Below are positions 20,619 to 30,551 of a stretch of DNA of 33,982 nucleotides, piece by piece. The notes below the pieces were generated by a model that did not search any database, was not told where the DNA came from, and was given only the letters and a program-made list of their open reading frames with translations. How positions within the stretch are numbered: position 1 is the stretch's first letter; each line of letters opens with the position of its first letter. The position numbers were made by a program, and so were the translations under genes. This DNA comes from Bordetella parapertussis (GTDB taxonomy: Bacteria; Pseudomonadota; Gammaproteobacteria; Burkholderiales; SG8-39): positions 1 through 33,982 of the forward strand of contig CAMDFL010000034.1 of NCBI GenBank assembly GCA_945897475.1, in the 5' to 3' direction.

Positions 20619-21187
20619 AGCTCCTGCGGGGCTTGCTGCTGGCTGTGGTGCTTTTCTCGGCGCTATTGAGGCATGCGGATGCGCAGGTAATACAAGTCAC
20701 GCAATTCACCCTTGAAGCAAGCGAAGAGGGACATATCGTCAACGCGAACTTCGAGTTAGAACTGACCTCGCGATTGGAGGAAGCGCTGAACAACGGCGTT
20801 GCACTGTTCTTCGCCGTGGAATTCGAGTTGATTCGCTCGCGTTGGTATTGGCTGGACGAAAAAACCGCCAATGCTCGGATAGACATTCGACTATCCTTCA
20901 ATCCTCTGCTGCGCCAATATCGCTTGTCGACAGGGACGCTGCAGTGGAACTTCTCCTCTTATGCCGATGCCTTGAATAATTTGACGCGAATTCGCTCCTG
21001 GCTGGTGTTGGAGCGCGACAAGCTGCCGCCGGATACCGCTTACCTTGCCTCGCTACGAATGCGACTGGATACCGCACAGCTGCCGAGACCGTTCCAGATC
21101 TCGGCATTGACCGACCGCGAACTGAATCTCTCCTCGACATGGAAACGCCTACCCTATGTCACTGAAGCCGAGCGTTCGCCGCGATGA
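20615..21187 (+). CDS. DUF4390 domain protein, exported, upstream of NtrY
   Basis: A 190-residue protein with a clear signal peptide (hydrophobic core LLRGLLLAVVLFSALL, then RHADAQ), so it should act in the periplasm or at the outer face of the inner membrane. The body is beta-rich with a conserved W-rich segment (FELIRSRWYWLDE) and resembles the DUF4390 family regularly encoded just before ntrY in betaproteobacteria. The function is unknown. It overlaps rsmB and ntrY at each end by ATGA, which means tightly coupled translation. The context suggests a periplasmic partner of the NtrY sensor; this is inference only. Confidence 0.85.
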   Translation: MKLLRGLLLAVVLFSALLRHADAQVIQVTQFTLEASEEGHIVNANFELELTSRLEEALNNGVALFFAVEFELIRSRWYWLDEKTANARIDIRLSFNPLLRQYRLSTGTLQWNFSSYADALNNLTRIRSWLVLERDKLPPDTAYLASLRMRLDTAQLPRPFQISALTDRELNLSSTWKRLPYVTEAERSPR

Positions 21188-23280
21188 AATACATACTGAT
21201 TGGGAGCATCGTACTGGGGGCGATACTGCTGGGTTTGCTGGCCGCCGCGAGTGCGAATACGGCGTTGTTCAGCCAGTACTACCCATTGTTGATTGGACTT
21301 AATTCGGCCATGGCGGCCGGGCTGACCTTGTTGCTGGTCTACCAGCTCACTGTGCTCGCAGGACAGCGGCGTCGCAAGGTATTTGGTTCACTCCTGACTT
21401 TTCGGGTGCTGGTGATGTTCGCGATTGTGGCGGTGTTGCCCGGTGCGCTGGTGTATACGGTTTCAGTCCAGTTCCTCGGGAAAAGCATCGAATCCTGGTT
21501 TGACGTGCGCGTCGATCGAGCCTTGGAGGGCGGACTGAAGCTGGGCAGTGCCCTGCTCGATACCATGCTATCGGACTTGAAAGTCAAAGCCGCGCTGATG
21601 AGCGCGGATCTGGCGGAAATCCCGGTCGAACACCATCCAGCGGTATTGCAGCGCATGCGCGAACAGGTTGGCGCTGACGAGGTCGTGCTGGTAACCACCG
21701 AGGGTAAGCTTATAACCAGCGCCGCCGATCAAAGTACTGGCAGAAAACCCCAAGCCCCCCCCGAGATGCTGCTCTCGCAAGCACGCAAGAACATGCAGTA
21801 CGCGGCGATAGAGGCCGGTGGAAATGGATTGTTGATGAGGGCAATCCTGCCGGTGGTGGCGAGGCCGGGCGAGGCCCCAAAACTTTTTCTGCAATTGACG
21901 CAATCCGTTCCGCCCAATCTCATCGAAGCGAGTGAAAACGTGCGCACCGCGTTTAATGCCTATCGCGAGATTTCGCTGGCTCGAGAGGGCCTGACCGACA
22001 TCTACCTGCTTGCGTTGACGATGGTTTTGTTGCTGGCGATGTTGGCGGCGATTACACTGGCATTTTTGTTGTCGAGGCGATTGGCGCGGCCGCTGGAAGT
22101 GCTGGCTGAAAGCACGCAGGCGGTGGCAAGCGGAGATTTCTCCCGGCGTGCACCGGTCACCAGCCAGGATGAAATGGGACTGCTGACGCATTCCTTCAAT
22201 AGCATGACCGGGCAACTTGACGATGCCCGCAAGGCCGCCGAGATTCATCGCTCGGAGCTTGAGCTGGCGAACGCGCATTTGTCCAATGTGCTCGCCAACC
22301 TGTCCGCCGGGGTGATGGTGTTCGATCGCGATTTCACTTTGCGAATCGCCAATCCCAGCGCGGCCGGAATTTTGCGCGTTGAAACCGCTGAATTGCTGGG
22401 CAATCCCTGCACTTCCTGGACGCAACTTGTTGAATTTGGCGGAGCAATTCGCGAAGAGTTTTCGACTCACCGCGAAGCCGGCTGGCAACGCGAATTCGAT
22501 CTCGAGATGCATGGCGCTGTTCTGCTGATACGCGGCTCGGTTCTGCCCGCGGGCGGCGGATATATCGTCGTGTTCGACGAAATTACGCAACTCATTGCCG
22601 CCCAGCGAGCCACCGCATGGGCGGAAGTCGCAAGGCGAGTGGCCCATGAAATCAAGAATCCGCTCACCCCTATCCAGTTATCGGCGGAGCGACTGGAGGC
22701 CAAGCTGTCTCCACGGCTGTCTCCTGAGGACGCCCAGATTCTCGCGCGATCAACGCGAACCATTGTCACTCAGGTGGCGGCCTTGAAAAGCATGGTTGAT
22801 GAATTCCGCGAATATGCGCGGTTGCCCAATCCAAAGCTGGAACCGGTCGAACTAAACCATTTAGTGGGCGATGTGCTGGCGCTCTACGAACAATCCACGA
22901 CGCGGGTGGAAACGCGCTTGGAGCCTGGTCTTCCAACTGTCATGGGCGATCGTAATCAACTTCGCCAGGTGATACACAATTTGCTGCAAAACGCTCAGGA
23001 TGCCCTGGCTGGCAGCGACAATCCGAACATCGAAGTTTCCACCGGACGAAGCATGGACGAAGCGGTGCTTAGCATCTCTGACAATGGAACGGGCATACCC
23101 GAGGCGATACAAAAGCGCGTTTTCGAGCCCTATGTCACCACCAAGGCCAAGGGTACCGGACTGGGCCTGGCGATCGTCAAAAAGATTGTTGAAGAGCATC
23201 ATGGACGCATCGTGGTCGAGGGCAACATGCCTTGCGGCACCGTAGTACGAATCAATCTGCCGTTCGGGCAGCCTGCATAG
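21184..23280 (+). CDS. ntrY: NtrY-type membrane sensor histidine kinase
   Basis: A 698-residue histidine kinase of the NtrY family, involved in nitrogen or redox-related signalling in other proteobacteria. Three N-terminal membrane segments lie within about residues 1-100, then a periplasmic sensor region. A fourth segment near 275-297 (TDIYLLALTMVLLLAM) leads into a HAMP domain (about 297-350, RRLARPLEVLAES, GDFSRR). A PAS domain spans about 355-460. The kinase core has H488 in ARRVAHEIKNPLTPIQLS. The ATPase domain runs from about 586 (N box LLQNAQDAL; DNGTGIP; GTGLGLAIVKK) to the end. The gene overlaps DUF4390 by ATGA, and ntrX begins 11 bases after its stop. All catalytic motifs look intact. 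Confidence 0.93.
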   Translation: MKYILIGSIVLGAILLGLLAAASANTALFSQYYPLLIGLNSAMAAGLTLLLVYQLTVLAGQRRRKVFGSLLTFRVLVMFAIVAVLPGALVYTVSVQFLGKSIESWFDVRVDRALEGGLKLGSALLDTMLSDLKVKAALMSADLAEIPVEHHPAVLQRMREQVGADEVVLVTTEGKLITSAADQSTGRKPQAPPEMLLSQARKNMQYAAIEAGGNGLLMRAILPVVARPGEAPKLFLQLTQSVPPNLIEASENVRTAFNAYREISLAREGLTDIYLLALTMVLLLAMLAAITLAFLLSRRLARPLEVLAESTQAVASGDFSRRAPVTSQDEMGLLTHSFNSMTGQLDDARKAAEIHRSELELANAHLSNVLANLSAGVMVFDRDFTLRIANPSAAGILRVETAELLGNPCTSWTQLVEFGGAIREEFSTHREAGWQREFDLEMHGAVLLIRGSVLPAGGGYIVVFDEITQLIAAQRATAWAEVARRVAHEIKNPLTPIQLSAERLEAKLSPRLSPEDAQILARSTRTIVTQVAALKSMVDEFREYARLPNPKLEPVELNHLVGDVLALYEQSTTRVETRLEPGLPTVMGDRNQLRQVIHNLLQNAQDALAGSDNPNIEVSTGRSMDEAVLSISDNGTGIPEAIQKRVFEPYVTTKAKGTGLGLAIVKKIVEEHHGRIVVEGNMPCGTVVRINLPFGQPA

Positions 23281-23291
23281 AAGCGAAATCA

Positions 23292-24548
23292 ATGGCGCAA
23301 ATCCTGGTGGTTGATGACGAGGTTGGAATCCGAGAGCTGTTATCGGAAATTCTCGCCGACGAAGGACATGACGTGCAGCTTGCCGAGAATGCCCGGCAGG
23401 CCCGGGAGATGCGAGCGCGCAATCGTCCAGACTTGGTCCTCCTGGACATTTGGATGCCCGATACAGACGGCATCACGCTTCTCAAGGAATGGGCCGCCAA
23501 TGGCGAACTGACCATGCCGGTGGTGATGATGTCCGGGCACGGCACCATTGAGACCGCGGTGCAGGCCACGCGCATCGGCGCCAAGGATTTTCTGGAGAAG
23601 CCGATTGCATTGCAAAAGTTGCTCGCGACAGTGAAAAAATCCTTGCGCGCCCAGGACGTGCGTGTTTCGACGCCACTATCTCTGGCAGGTTTCGGCAAAT
23701 CGCCTTTACTCACCGATCTAAAAAAACGGCTCGCCCAATTGACCTCGACCGCCGCGCCGTTATTATTTCGTGGTGAACGTGGGAGCTATCCCGAACCTTT
23801 TGCCAGGGTGCTCCAGCAGCCTGGCACGCAATGGCTGGTGGCCGCGGAGGTTCTCTCAGACGCGTCTCGCGATGCGCTTGCGCAGTCATCGGGTGCGCTC
23901 CTGTATATCGAAGAATTGGCGCATCTGACGCAAAATCAGCAGCGCCATCTTGCATTCATTCTGGGGCGCGCGGATAGAAGCAAGGTCCGCCCGGTATCCT
24001 TTACCGCAACCGAACCGAGGGTTCTGGAGGATGAGCTTGGTTTCGATCCGATGCTGCTCGCGCGCTTGTCCGAGATAAGCATTGGCTTGCCGACGTTGCG
24101 CGATTACGCCGAGGATATTCCCGAAATTGCGGCACTGATGCTGCGACAATTAGTCGAAACTCGTTATTGTCCGCAACGCCGATTTACAACTGCAGCGCTC
24201 AATATCCTTCGCCAATATCATTGGCCGGGAAACCTGGAAAGCTTGCAGGCGGCGGTGCGAAACCTTGCCCTGTCCTGCCTTGAGGAGGAGATCGCCGCCG
24301 GCGACGCTGAACGTGTTCTGCGCGAAAATCAAGCGAAGGCGACCAGTCCGGGAATATCGATGGACCAGCCATTGCGCGAAGCGCGCGAGGCGTTCGAGCG
24401 CATTTATTTTGAACATCACCTGGCGCTTGAGAATTACAACATCGCAAGAGTGGCGGAGAAAAGCGGCTTGGAGCGGACACATCTTTATAGAAAACTCAAG
24501 CAGATAGGAATTCAAGTGGGTCGCAAGGATGAGGGGTCGCAGGATTGA
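23292..24548 (+). CDS. ntrX: NtrX-type response regulator with degenerate AAA+ domain
   Basis: A 418-residue regulator paired with NtrY. The receiver (about 1-120) is intact: D8, D9, phosphoacceptor D52, S81 and K103. The central domain is recognisably of the sigma54-activator type (GFGKSPLL, a Walker-B-like GALLYIEELAHL at 201-212, LPTLRDYAEDIP near 266-277, YHWPGNLESLQAAVRNL near 309-325) but eroded. The Walker A position reads GERGSYPE (161-168), lacking the lysine, and the stretch to Walker B is only about 33 residues, with no GAFTGA loop. A Fis-type helix-turn-helix ends the protein (NIARVAEKSGLERTHLYRKL). It is therefore unlikely to drive sigma54 promoters and may work as a simple DNA-binding regulator. 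The ATG at 23292 gives the family opening MAQILVVDDE. Its stop overlaps trkA. Confidence 0.9.
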   Translation: MAQILVVDDEVGIRELLSEILADEGHDVQLAENARQAREMRARNRPDLVLLDIWMPDTDGITLLKEWAANGELTMPVVMMSGHGTIETAVQATRIGAKDFLEKPIALQKLLATVKKSLRAQDVRVSTPLSLAGFGKSPLLTDLKKRLAQLTSTAAPLLFRGERGSYPEPFARVLQQPGTQWLVAAEVLSDASRDALAQSSGALLYIEELAHLTQNQQRHLAFILGRADRSKVRPVSFTATEPRVLEDELGFDPMLLARLSEISIGLPTLRDYAEDIPEIAALMLRQLVETRYCPQRRFTTAALNILRQYHWPGNLESLQAAVRNLALSCLEEEIAAGDAERVLRENQAKATSPGISMDQPLREAREAFERIYFEHHLALENYNIARVAEKSGLERTHLYRKLKQIGIQVGRKDEGSQD

Positions 24549-25918
24549 AAATTGTCATTCTAGGTGCGGGGCAAGTGGGTTCGTCGGTGGCCGAGGGGCT
24601 GGTGTCCGAGCAAAACGACATCACCGTTGTCGATACCGATGCGCAGCGCCTGCATGAATTGCAGGCCAGGCTGGATCTTCGCACCGTTGTCGGCAATGCC
24701 GCCCATCCCTCGGTGCAGGCCCAGGCCGGCATAGATGACGCGGACCTCCTGATCGCCGTGACGCAAAGCGACGAGACCAACCTGGTCGCCTGCAAGCTGG
24801 CGCATGCCCTGTTCAATGTGCCGACACGCATCGCGCGGATTCGTGCCACCGACTTTCTTGATAATGAACGTATCTTCGGTCCTGAAATCTTTGCAGTGGA
24901 TCTGGTGATCTGTCCGGAGCAGATTCTTACCGATTACATAGTTAAACTGGTGCAGTTTCCCGAGGCCTTGCAGGTACTCGAATTCGCCCACGGGCGGGTG
25001 AGCCTGGTGGCGGTGCGCTCGTTTCAGGGTGGACCGCTAGTGGGGCACCCCTTGCGCGATCTAAAAAAACATTTACCGACGGTCGACGCGCGCGTGGCGG
25101 CTATTTTCCGCGGTGATCGTCCTATAGTTCCAGAGGGCGATACCGTCATCGAGGCGGGCGATGAAGTGTTCTGCATGTCCTCCACGAACGAGATTCGTCA
25201 GGTAATGCGCGAATTGCGTCGCATGGATAAACCGGTCAAACGGGTGATGATCGCGGGAGGCGGAAACATCGGACTGCGCCTGGCAAAGGCATTGGAAACT
25301 GACTACCTGGTAAAAATAATCGAATTCAATAAGCGCCGCTGTGAAATTTTGTCCTCAGCGCTTAACAAGGCGCTGGTGCTGCAAGGCGATGTGACCGACG
25401 AATCGCTTCTGGAGAGCGAAAATATAGGGGAGATGGATGTTTTTATCGCCGTCACCAACGACGATGAAAACAACATCATGAGTTGCCTGTTGGCCAAGCG
25501 TTTTGGCGCTCGGCGTGTCATATCTCTCATCAACCGGCGCTCCTACGTCGATTTATTGCAGGCAGGCCAGATCGATATCGCGATTTCACCGGCGCAAACC
25601 ACCATAGGGTCCCTGCTTGCGCATGTGCGCCGCGGCGATGTCGCCCAGGTGCATTCGCTGCGGCGCGGCGCCGCCGAAGCCCTTGAGGCTGTGGTTCATG
25701 GCGATGCCAGTTCCTGCAAACTGGTCGGGCGCCGAATCGAGGAAATCGACCTGCCCAAGGGGACGACTATCGCGGCGCTGGTGCGAGGCGAGCAGGTCAT
25801 CATGGCGCATCACGATACGGTGATCCAGACCGACGACCACGTTATTGTTTTCGTCACCAACAAAAAGCTTCTGGGCAGCGTAGAGAAGCTTTTTCAAGTC
25901 GGCGTCGGATTTTTATGA
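24545..25918 (+). CDS. trkA: Trk system potassium uptake protein TrkA
   Basis: TrkA is the peripheral NAD(H)/ATP-binding subunit that gates the TrkH potassium channel from the cytosol. The 457 residues contain two RCK repeats, each with a Rossmann nucleotide loop (GAGQVGSS at residues 7-14 and GGGNIG near 238-243) and a C-terminal TrkA-C domain. The start is a TTG at 24545-24547 that overlaps the ntrX stop (TTGA), with an AGGGG and an AGG upstream; MKIVILGAGQVG is the standard beginning. It is translationally coupled to ntrX, and trkH follows after 59 bases. The ntrYX-trkAH linkage is found in other proteobacteria. Confidence 0.96.
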   Translation: MKIVILGAGQVGSSVAEGLVSEQNDITVVDTDAQRLHELQARLDLRTVVGNAAHPSVQAQAGIDDADLLIAVTQSDETNLVACKLAHALFNVPTRIARIRATDFLDNERIFGPEIFAVDLVICPEQILTDYIVKLVQFPEALQVLEFAHGRVSLVAVRSFQGGPLVGHPLRDLKKHLPTVDARVAAIFRGDRPIVPEGDTVIEAGDEVFCMSSTNEIRQVMRELRRMDKPVKRVMIAGGGNIGLRLAKALETDYLVKIIEFNKRRCEILSSALNKALVLQGDVTDESLLESENIGEMDVFIAVTNDDENNIMSCLLAKRFGARRVISLINRRSYVDLLQAGQIDIAISPAQTTIGSLLAHVRRGDVAQVHSLRRGAAEALEAVVHGDASSCKLVGRRIEEIDLPKGTTIAALVRGEQVIMAHHDTVIQTDDHVIVFVTNKKLLGSVEKLFQVGVGFL

Positions 25919-25968
25919 CCGATTCTGTGACCGAAACCCGGACCGCAACCCGGACCGGCGCAGGCTGA
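25915..25968 (+). CDS. Possible 17-codon ORF between trkA and trkH, made of a 12-bp repeat
   Basis: An ATG at 25915-25917 overlaps the trkA stop as ATGA and opens a 17-residue frame (MTDSVTETRTATRTGAG) ending TGA at 25966-25968, ten bases before the trkH ATG. It is in the same frame as trkH, separated only by its stop and three codons. The DNA is three 12-bp units, GACCGAAACCCG, GACCGCAACCCG and a degenerate GACCGGCGCAGG (25929-25964). It could carry ribosomes from trkA to trkH, or be meaningless repeat. There is no homologue I can name. Confidence 0.3.
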   Translation: MTDSVTETRTATRTGAG

Positions 25969-25977
25969 GCGGCGACC

Positions 25978-27435
25978 ATGGTTCGTGTCATTCCCGTATT
26001 GAATGTTCTTGGCGTGGTGATGATGATATTCGCCGCGACCATGATGGCGCCCGCCATCGTCGCATTTGTGGCGGACGATGCCGCTCAGCGGGCCTATGAC
26101 AAAGCCGTTGTAATCACCCTGTTGGCTGGCGCGATCCTTTGGGCGGCGACCCGCAGCCGGCGCAGAGAACTTCAACCGCGAGATGGATTCCTGCTGGTGG
26201 CCCTGGTCTGGACCGTGTTGCCCGCTTTCGCCACCTTGCCGTTGATGTTTTTTATGCCGGAGCTTTCGTTTACGGATGCTTACTTCGAGACGGTATCGGG
26301 TCTTACCACCACCGGCGCCACGGTACTTTCCGGCCTGGATTCCTTGCCCCCCTCGATAAATTTCTGGCGCATGTTCCTTGTTTGGATAGGCGGCATGGGC
26401 GTGGTGGTGCTTGCGGTCGCCATTCTTCCGTTACTGGGCGTTGGCGGAAGCCAGATTTTCAAAGCCGAGACGCCGGGGCCGATGAAGGACGCCAAGCTCA
26501 CGCCCAGGATCGCCGAAACCGCGAAAGGACTTTGGGGGGTCTATGCATTGATAACGGTGGCGTGCATAGTCAGTCTCAAACTCGCGGGTATGACGTGGTT
26601 TGACGCGACGGTGCATTCTTTTTCGACCATGGGCCTGGGCGGTTTCGCCGCTTATGACGCAAGTTTCGGCTTTTGGAATTCGCCTGCGATTGAAGCGGTG
26701 ACCATTCTTTTTATGTTGATCGCGGGGATTAATTTTGGCACCCATTTTCTGGCGTTTCGCAGACGTGAGTTTTCCCCCTACGCGGCAGATTCGGAAGCCT
26801 GGCTGTATCTCCTGGTGGTCATAGGCTCATGCTTTGCGATTGCCTGGTTCCTGCTGGGGAACCAGGTCTATGCTGATTACTGGACGGCGCTCCGATTTGC
26901 CAGCTTCAATGTCGTATCTATTGCCACGACCACCGGATTCGCCAGCACCGATTACGATCAATGGCCGATTTTTGCGCCGGCCTGGATGTTGTTTCTATGT
27001 TGTTTTGCCACCTGCTCGGGATCCACCGGAGGCGGCATAAAAATGGTGCGAGTTGTCATCATGGTGAAACAAAGTCTGCGCGAACTAAGGCGGATCGTTC
27101 ATCCGCGCGCCCACATTCCGGTAAAGCTTGGCGGCGCCGTGGTCGATAACAATATTGTTTTCGCGGTATTGGCTTTCATGCTGGTCTATGGGGGCACGAT
27201 TATTGTTCTAACGCTATTGCAAACCGCCTCCGGACTCGACTTGATCACGGCCGCGTCGGCGATCGTCGCCTGTATCAATAACACCGGACCTGGCCTGGCC
27301 AAGGTTGGCCCGGCGACGACCTATGCGGTGCTGACCGATTTTCAGACCTGGTTGTGTACCATCGCCATGCTACTGGGACGTCTGGAGTTGATGACCTTGC
27401 TGGTGGTATTTACGCCGGGATTCTGGCGCCATTAA
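25978..27435 (+). CDS. trkH: Trk/Ktr-type potassium channel subunit TrkH
   Basis: The inner-membrane pore protein of the Trk potassium uptake system. At 485 residues it has the normal length and ten or so membrane segments. Four pore-loop (P) segments each bear a filter glycine: SGLTTTGATV, FSTMGLGGFA, SIATTTGFAS and CINNTGPGLAKV. Between the second and third lies IAGINFGTHFLAF, and before the last repeat the conserved CSGSTGGGIKMVR. ATG at 25978 gives the usual short N-terminus before the first helix. It forms a unit with trkA, whose product gates it. Confidence 0.96.
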   Translation: MVRVIPVLNVLGVVMMIFAATMMAPAIVAFVADDAAQRAYDKAVVITLLAGAILWAATRSRRRELQPRDGFLLVALVWTVLPAFATLPLMFFMPELSFTDAYFETVSGLTTTGATVLSGLDSLPPSINFWRMFLVWIGGMGVVVLAVAILPLLGVGGSQIFKAETPGPMKDAKLTPRIAETAKGLWGVYALITVACIVSLKLAGMTWFDATVHSFSTMGLGGFAAYDASFGFWNSPAIEAVTILFMLIAGINFGTHFLAFRRREFSPYAADSEAWLYLLVVIGSCFAIAWFLLGNQVYADYWTALRFASFNVVSIATTTGFASTDYDQWPIFAPAWMLFLCCFATCSGSTGGGIKMVRVVIMVKQSLRELRRIVHPRAHIPVKLGGAVVDNNIVFAVLAFMLVYGGTIIVLTLLQTASGLDLITAASAIVACINNTGPGLAKVGPATTYAVLTDFQTWLCTIAMLLGRLELMTLLVVFTPGFWRH

Positions 27436-27466
27436 AAAACGGTGACCGCTTAGGTATGAAAACAAT

Positions 27467-28807
27467 ATGAGTACGCTCGAAAAACTTGGCGCCCGCATTG
27501 CGTGTAGTTCCGCCGTTAAACCCAGCGCCGCTGCGCGTGAACAGGTGCGCATTCATCTGGCGGATACCGTCGCAGCGTGGGTAGCCGGCTCGCAGACACA
27601 TGAAGGCCGGGATTTACTGGCCGCTGCAGCATTGGGCGATGCAGGCCCCATGGGTGAAGGACTGATGGGTCGCGTCAGGCTTGCTACGGCACTGACCCGC
27701 CTGAGTGAAATCGACGACATCCACCTAGCGGCCGGCACCACCCCTGGTTCGTTGATCGTGCCGACGACGCTGATCGTGGCTGCCGCGCTGGGCATCACCG
27801 ATCGCGACACGCTGGAGGGCGCCATTGTTTCCGGCTACGACGCAATGGTCCGGCTTGGGGAAGAAATGAGTGGCGCAACAATCCTCTACCGCGGCATATG
27901 GCCCACTTATTTCAATGCGCCCTTTGGCGTCGCCGCCGTGACCTCGAGGCTGATGGGTTTGGATGCAACCCGCAGCGCGCATGCGCTGGGCCTTGCTCTT
28001 GTTACCGCGTCTCCCAATGTGGGTCAACAAGGCGGAAAAATGTCGCGTTGGTTGTTACTGGGTGCGGCCGCGAAGAACGGCGTGATGGCCGCGCTGGCGG
28101 CGAAGCAGGGGTTTGCCGCGGATTTAGCGCTGTTGGACAAGCCATTCCACGCCGTGTATGGAATCAAGATCGAGGGCGAACGCCTGCTCGCCAACATGAA
28201 AAAAACTCCGGCAATCCTCGAAGTAGGATTCAAACCATGGTGTGCAGCCCGTCAAACAATGGCTGCGGTGCAAGGATTTAAGGAAATTATCCAGGGAGGC
28301 CTGAATATCCGGGATATCGAATCGATCAAAGTTGCCGTCCCGCCAGCCTATCTGGGCATGGTGAATCATGGAGTAACCCCAGGCGATCGAAGTTCGCATA
28401 TGACCAGCCTCCCCTATCAATTGGTGCTCGCCGCGCTGGCGCCGGAAAAAATGCTTCTGCTTGACTATGCGCCCACGCCGACGCCGGCTGAACATCAGGC
28501 CTTGTTGGGGCGCATCAATGTTGTGGGCGAAGAGTCGTTGATGGCGCATTTTCCGCGCTGCTGGCCGGCACGCATCGAGGTCACGGCCCGAGCGGGCGGG
28601 GACGAACGACTGATAACCGATATTCCAGGCGATCCCGCACGGCCTTTCGATGAGGCACAACTTCGCGACAAATTCCATGGCGTCCTGGGTGCGCACCAAA
28701 ACCACGCAGAGATTGACTCGCTCTGCGATGCGGCACTGGAAGTCCTCAATGCATCTCAGGGCACGCCGAAACTACTGGCCCAAATCGAGAATAATTATCC
28801 CAAGTAA
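27467..28807 (+). CDS. MmgE/PrpD family protein (2-methylcitrate dehydratase-like)
   Basis: A 446-residue protein with the MmgE/PrpD fold: LADTVAAWVAGS near residues 31-42, EIDDIHLAAG at 81-90, SGYDAMVRLGE, and GFKPWCAARQTMAAV in the second half. The family includes 2-methylcitrate dehydratase, cis-aconitate decarboxylase and some racemases, all acting on polycarboxylates, so the substrate is unknown. The segment usually reading HP(S/G) after the DDxH motif is TPGS here (T92-S95), a change at a conserved position. It lies alone between trkH and the atp promoter, 31 bases after trkH, so it may share the trk transcript. No prp operon partners (prpB, prpC) are seen in the window. Confidence 0.85.
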   Translation: MSTLEKLGARIACSSAVKPSAAAREQVRIHLADTVAAWVAGSQTHEGRDLLAAAALGDAGPMGEGLMGRVRLATALTRLSEIDDIHLAAGTTPGSLIVPTTLIVAAALGITDRDTLEGAIVSGYDAMVRLGEEMSGATILYRGIWPTYFNAPFGVAAVTSRLMGLDATRSAHALGLALVTASPNVGQQGGKMSRWLLLGAAAKNGVMAALAAKQGFAADLALLDKPFHAVYGIKIEGERLLANMKKTPAILEVGFKPWCAARQTMAAVQGFKEIIQGGLNIRDIESIKVAVPPAYLGMVNHGVTPGDRSSHMTSLPYQLVLAALAPEKMLLLDYAPTPTPAEHQALLGRINVVGEESLMAHFPRCWPARIEVTARAGGDERLITDIPGDPARPFDEAQLRDKFHGVLGAHQNHAEIDSLCDAALEVLNASQGTPKLLAQIENNYPK

Positions 28808-28910
28808 ATTCTTGCCGCAGGCTGCAAAATGCACAGCAGAGAAAAAGCACGGCTGCGAGATGGATTACCGCGAGACGCACTAAAGCAAGATTTACTGTAG
28901 CAACGAAGGA

Positions 28911-28940
28911 TTGACGCCCCGTCAGCAAAACGACTAGAAT
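28911..28940 (+). promoter_or_regulatory. Sigma70 promoter of the atp operon
   Basis: TTGACG (28911-28916) is followed after 18 bases by TAGAAT (28935-28940), each five of six to consensus. It lies 50 bases before the atpI start in the only sizeable gap (183 bases) before the operon. This is the best-looking plus-strand promoter in the window. Confidence 0.7.
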
Positions 28941-28990
28941 CGCGCCCTTGTTCCAGCACACCCAGTTTTAACTGAACGGTAGAGATTCAG

Positions 28991-29365
28991 ATGCTTGGGA
29001 TGCAAAGCAAGGCCCTAACGAAGGTGTTCTGGTGGCAGGCGCAGGCGACAGCCGCGATCGCGCTGGTTGCCGGCATGGTTGCCGGACAGCATGGTGTGAT
29101 ATCCGCAGCATTGGGGGGCGCCACCAGCATGATGGCAGGCGTGGCAGCGGGTTTGTTGCTGCAAAGACGCAGGACAAGAATCGCGGGCGACATGGTTGTA
29201 GTTGCGATCATCGCTGAGGCAGTTCGGGTTGGCTTGATGTTCGCCAGTCTAGGGATAATTTTTGCCTCCTACGATAAGGTCGTATCGGGCAGTTTGATTG
29301 GCGCATTTATTGTGACAGTGCTGATATTTTCGACGGCATTTTTCGTACGCGATAAAAATAATTAA
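28991..29365 (+). CDS. atpI: ATP synthase subunit I
   Basis: A 124-residue membrane protein with four hydrophobic segments and few charged residues. AtpI is not part of the final complex, but helps assembly of the c-ring. It begins MLGMQSKALTKVFWWQAQ, and the middle has the small-residue-rich helices AALGGATSMMAGVAAGLLL. Either the ATG at 28991 or an in-frame ATG at 29000 could be used. It is the first gene of the atp operon, 12 bases before atpB. AtpI is poorly conserved in sequence; the call relies mostly on position, size and membrane pattern. Confidence 0.88.
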   Translation: MLGMQSKALTKVFWWQAQATAAIALVAGMVAGQHGVISAALGGATSMMAGVAAGLLLQRRRTRIAGDMVVVAIIAEAVRVGLMFASLGIIFASYDKVVSGSLIGAFIVTVLIFSTAFFVRDKNN

Positions 29366-30512
<1,147 letters not shown>

Positions 30513-30551
30513 TAAGGCACAGAGCAATCTAATCGCGGCCTCGCGCCGCCT

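Noticed and set aside
21568..22647. A 359-codon minus-strand frame inside ntrY
   Set aside because: The sequence is low-complexity (His, Gln, Arg rich) as in reverse frames of GC-rich genes, and ntrY is intact on the other strand.
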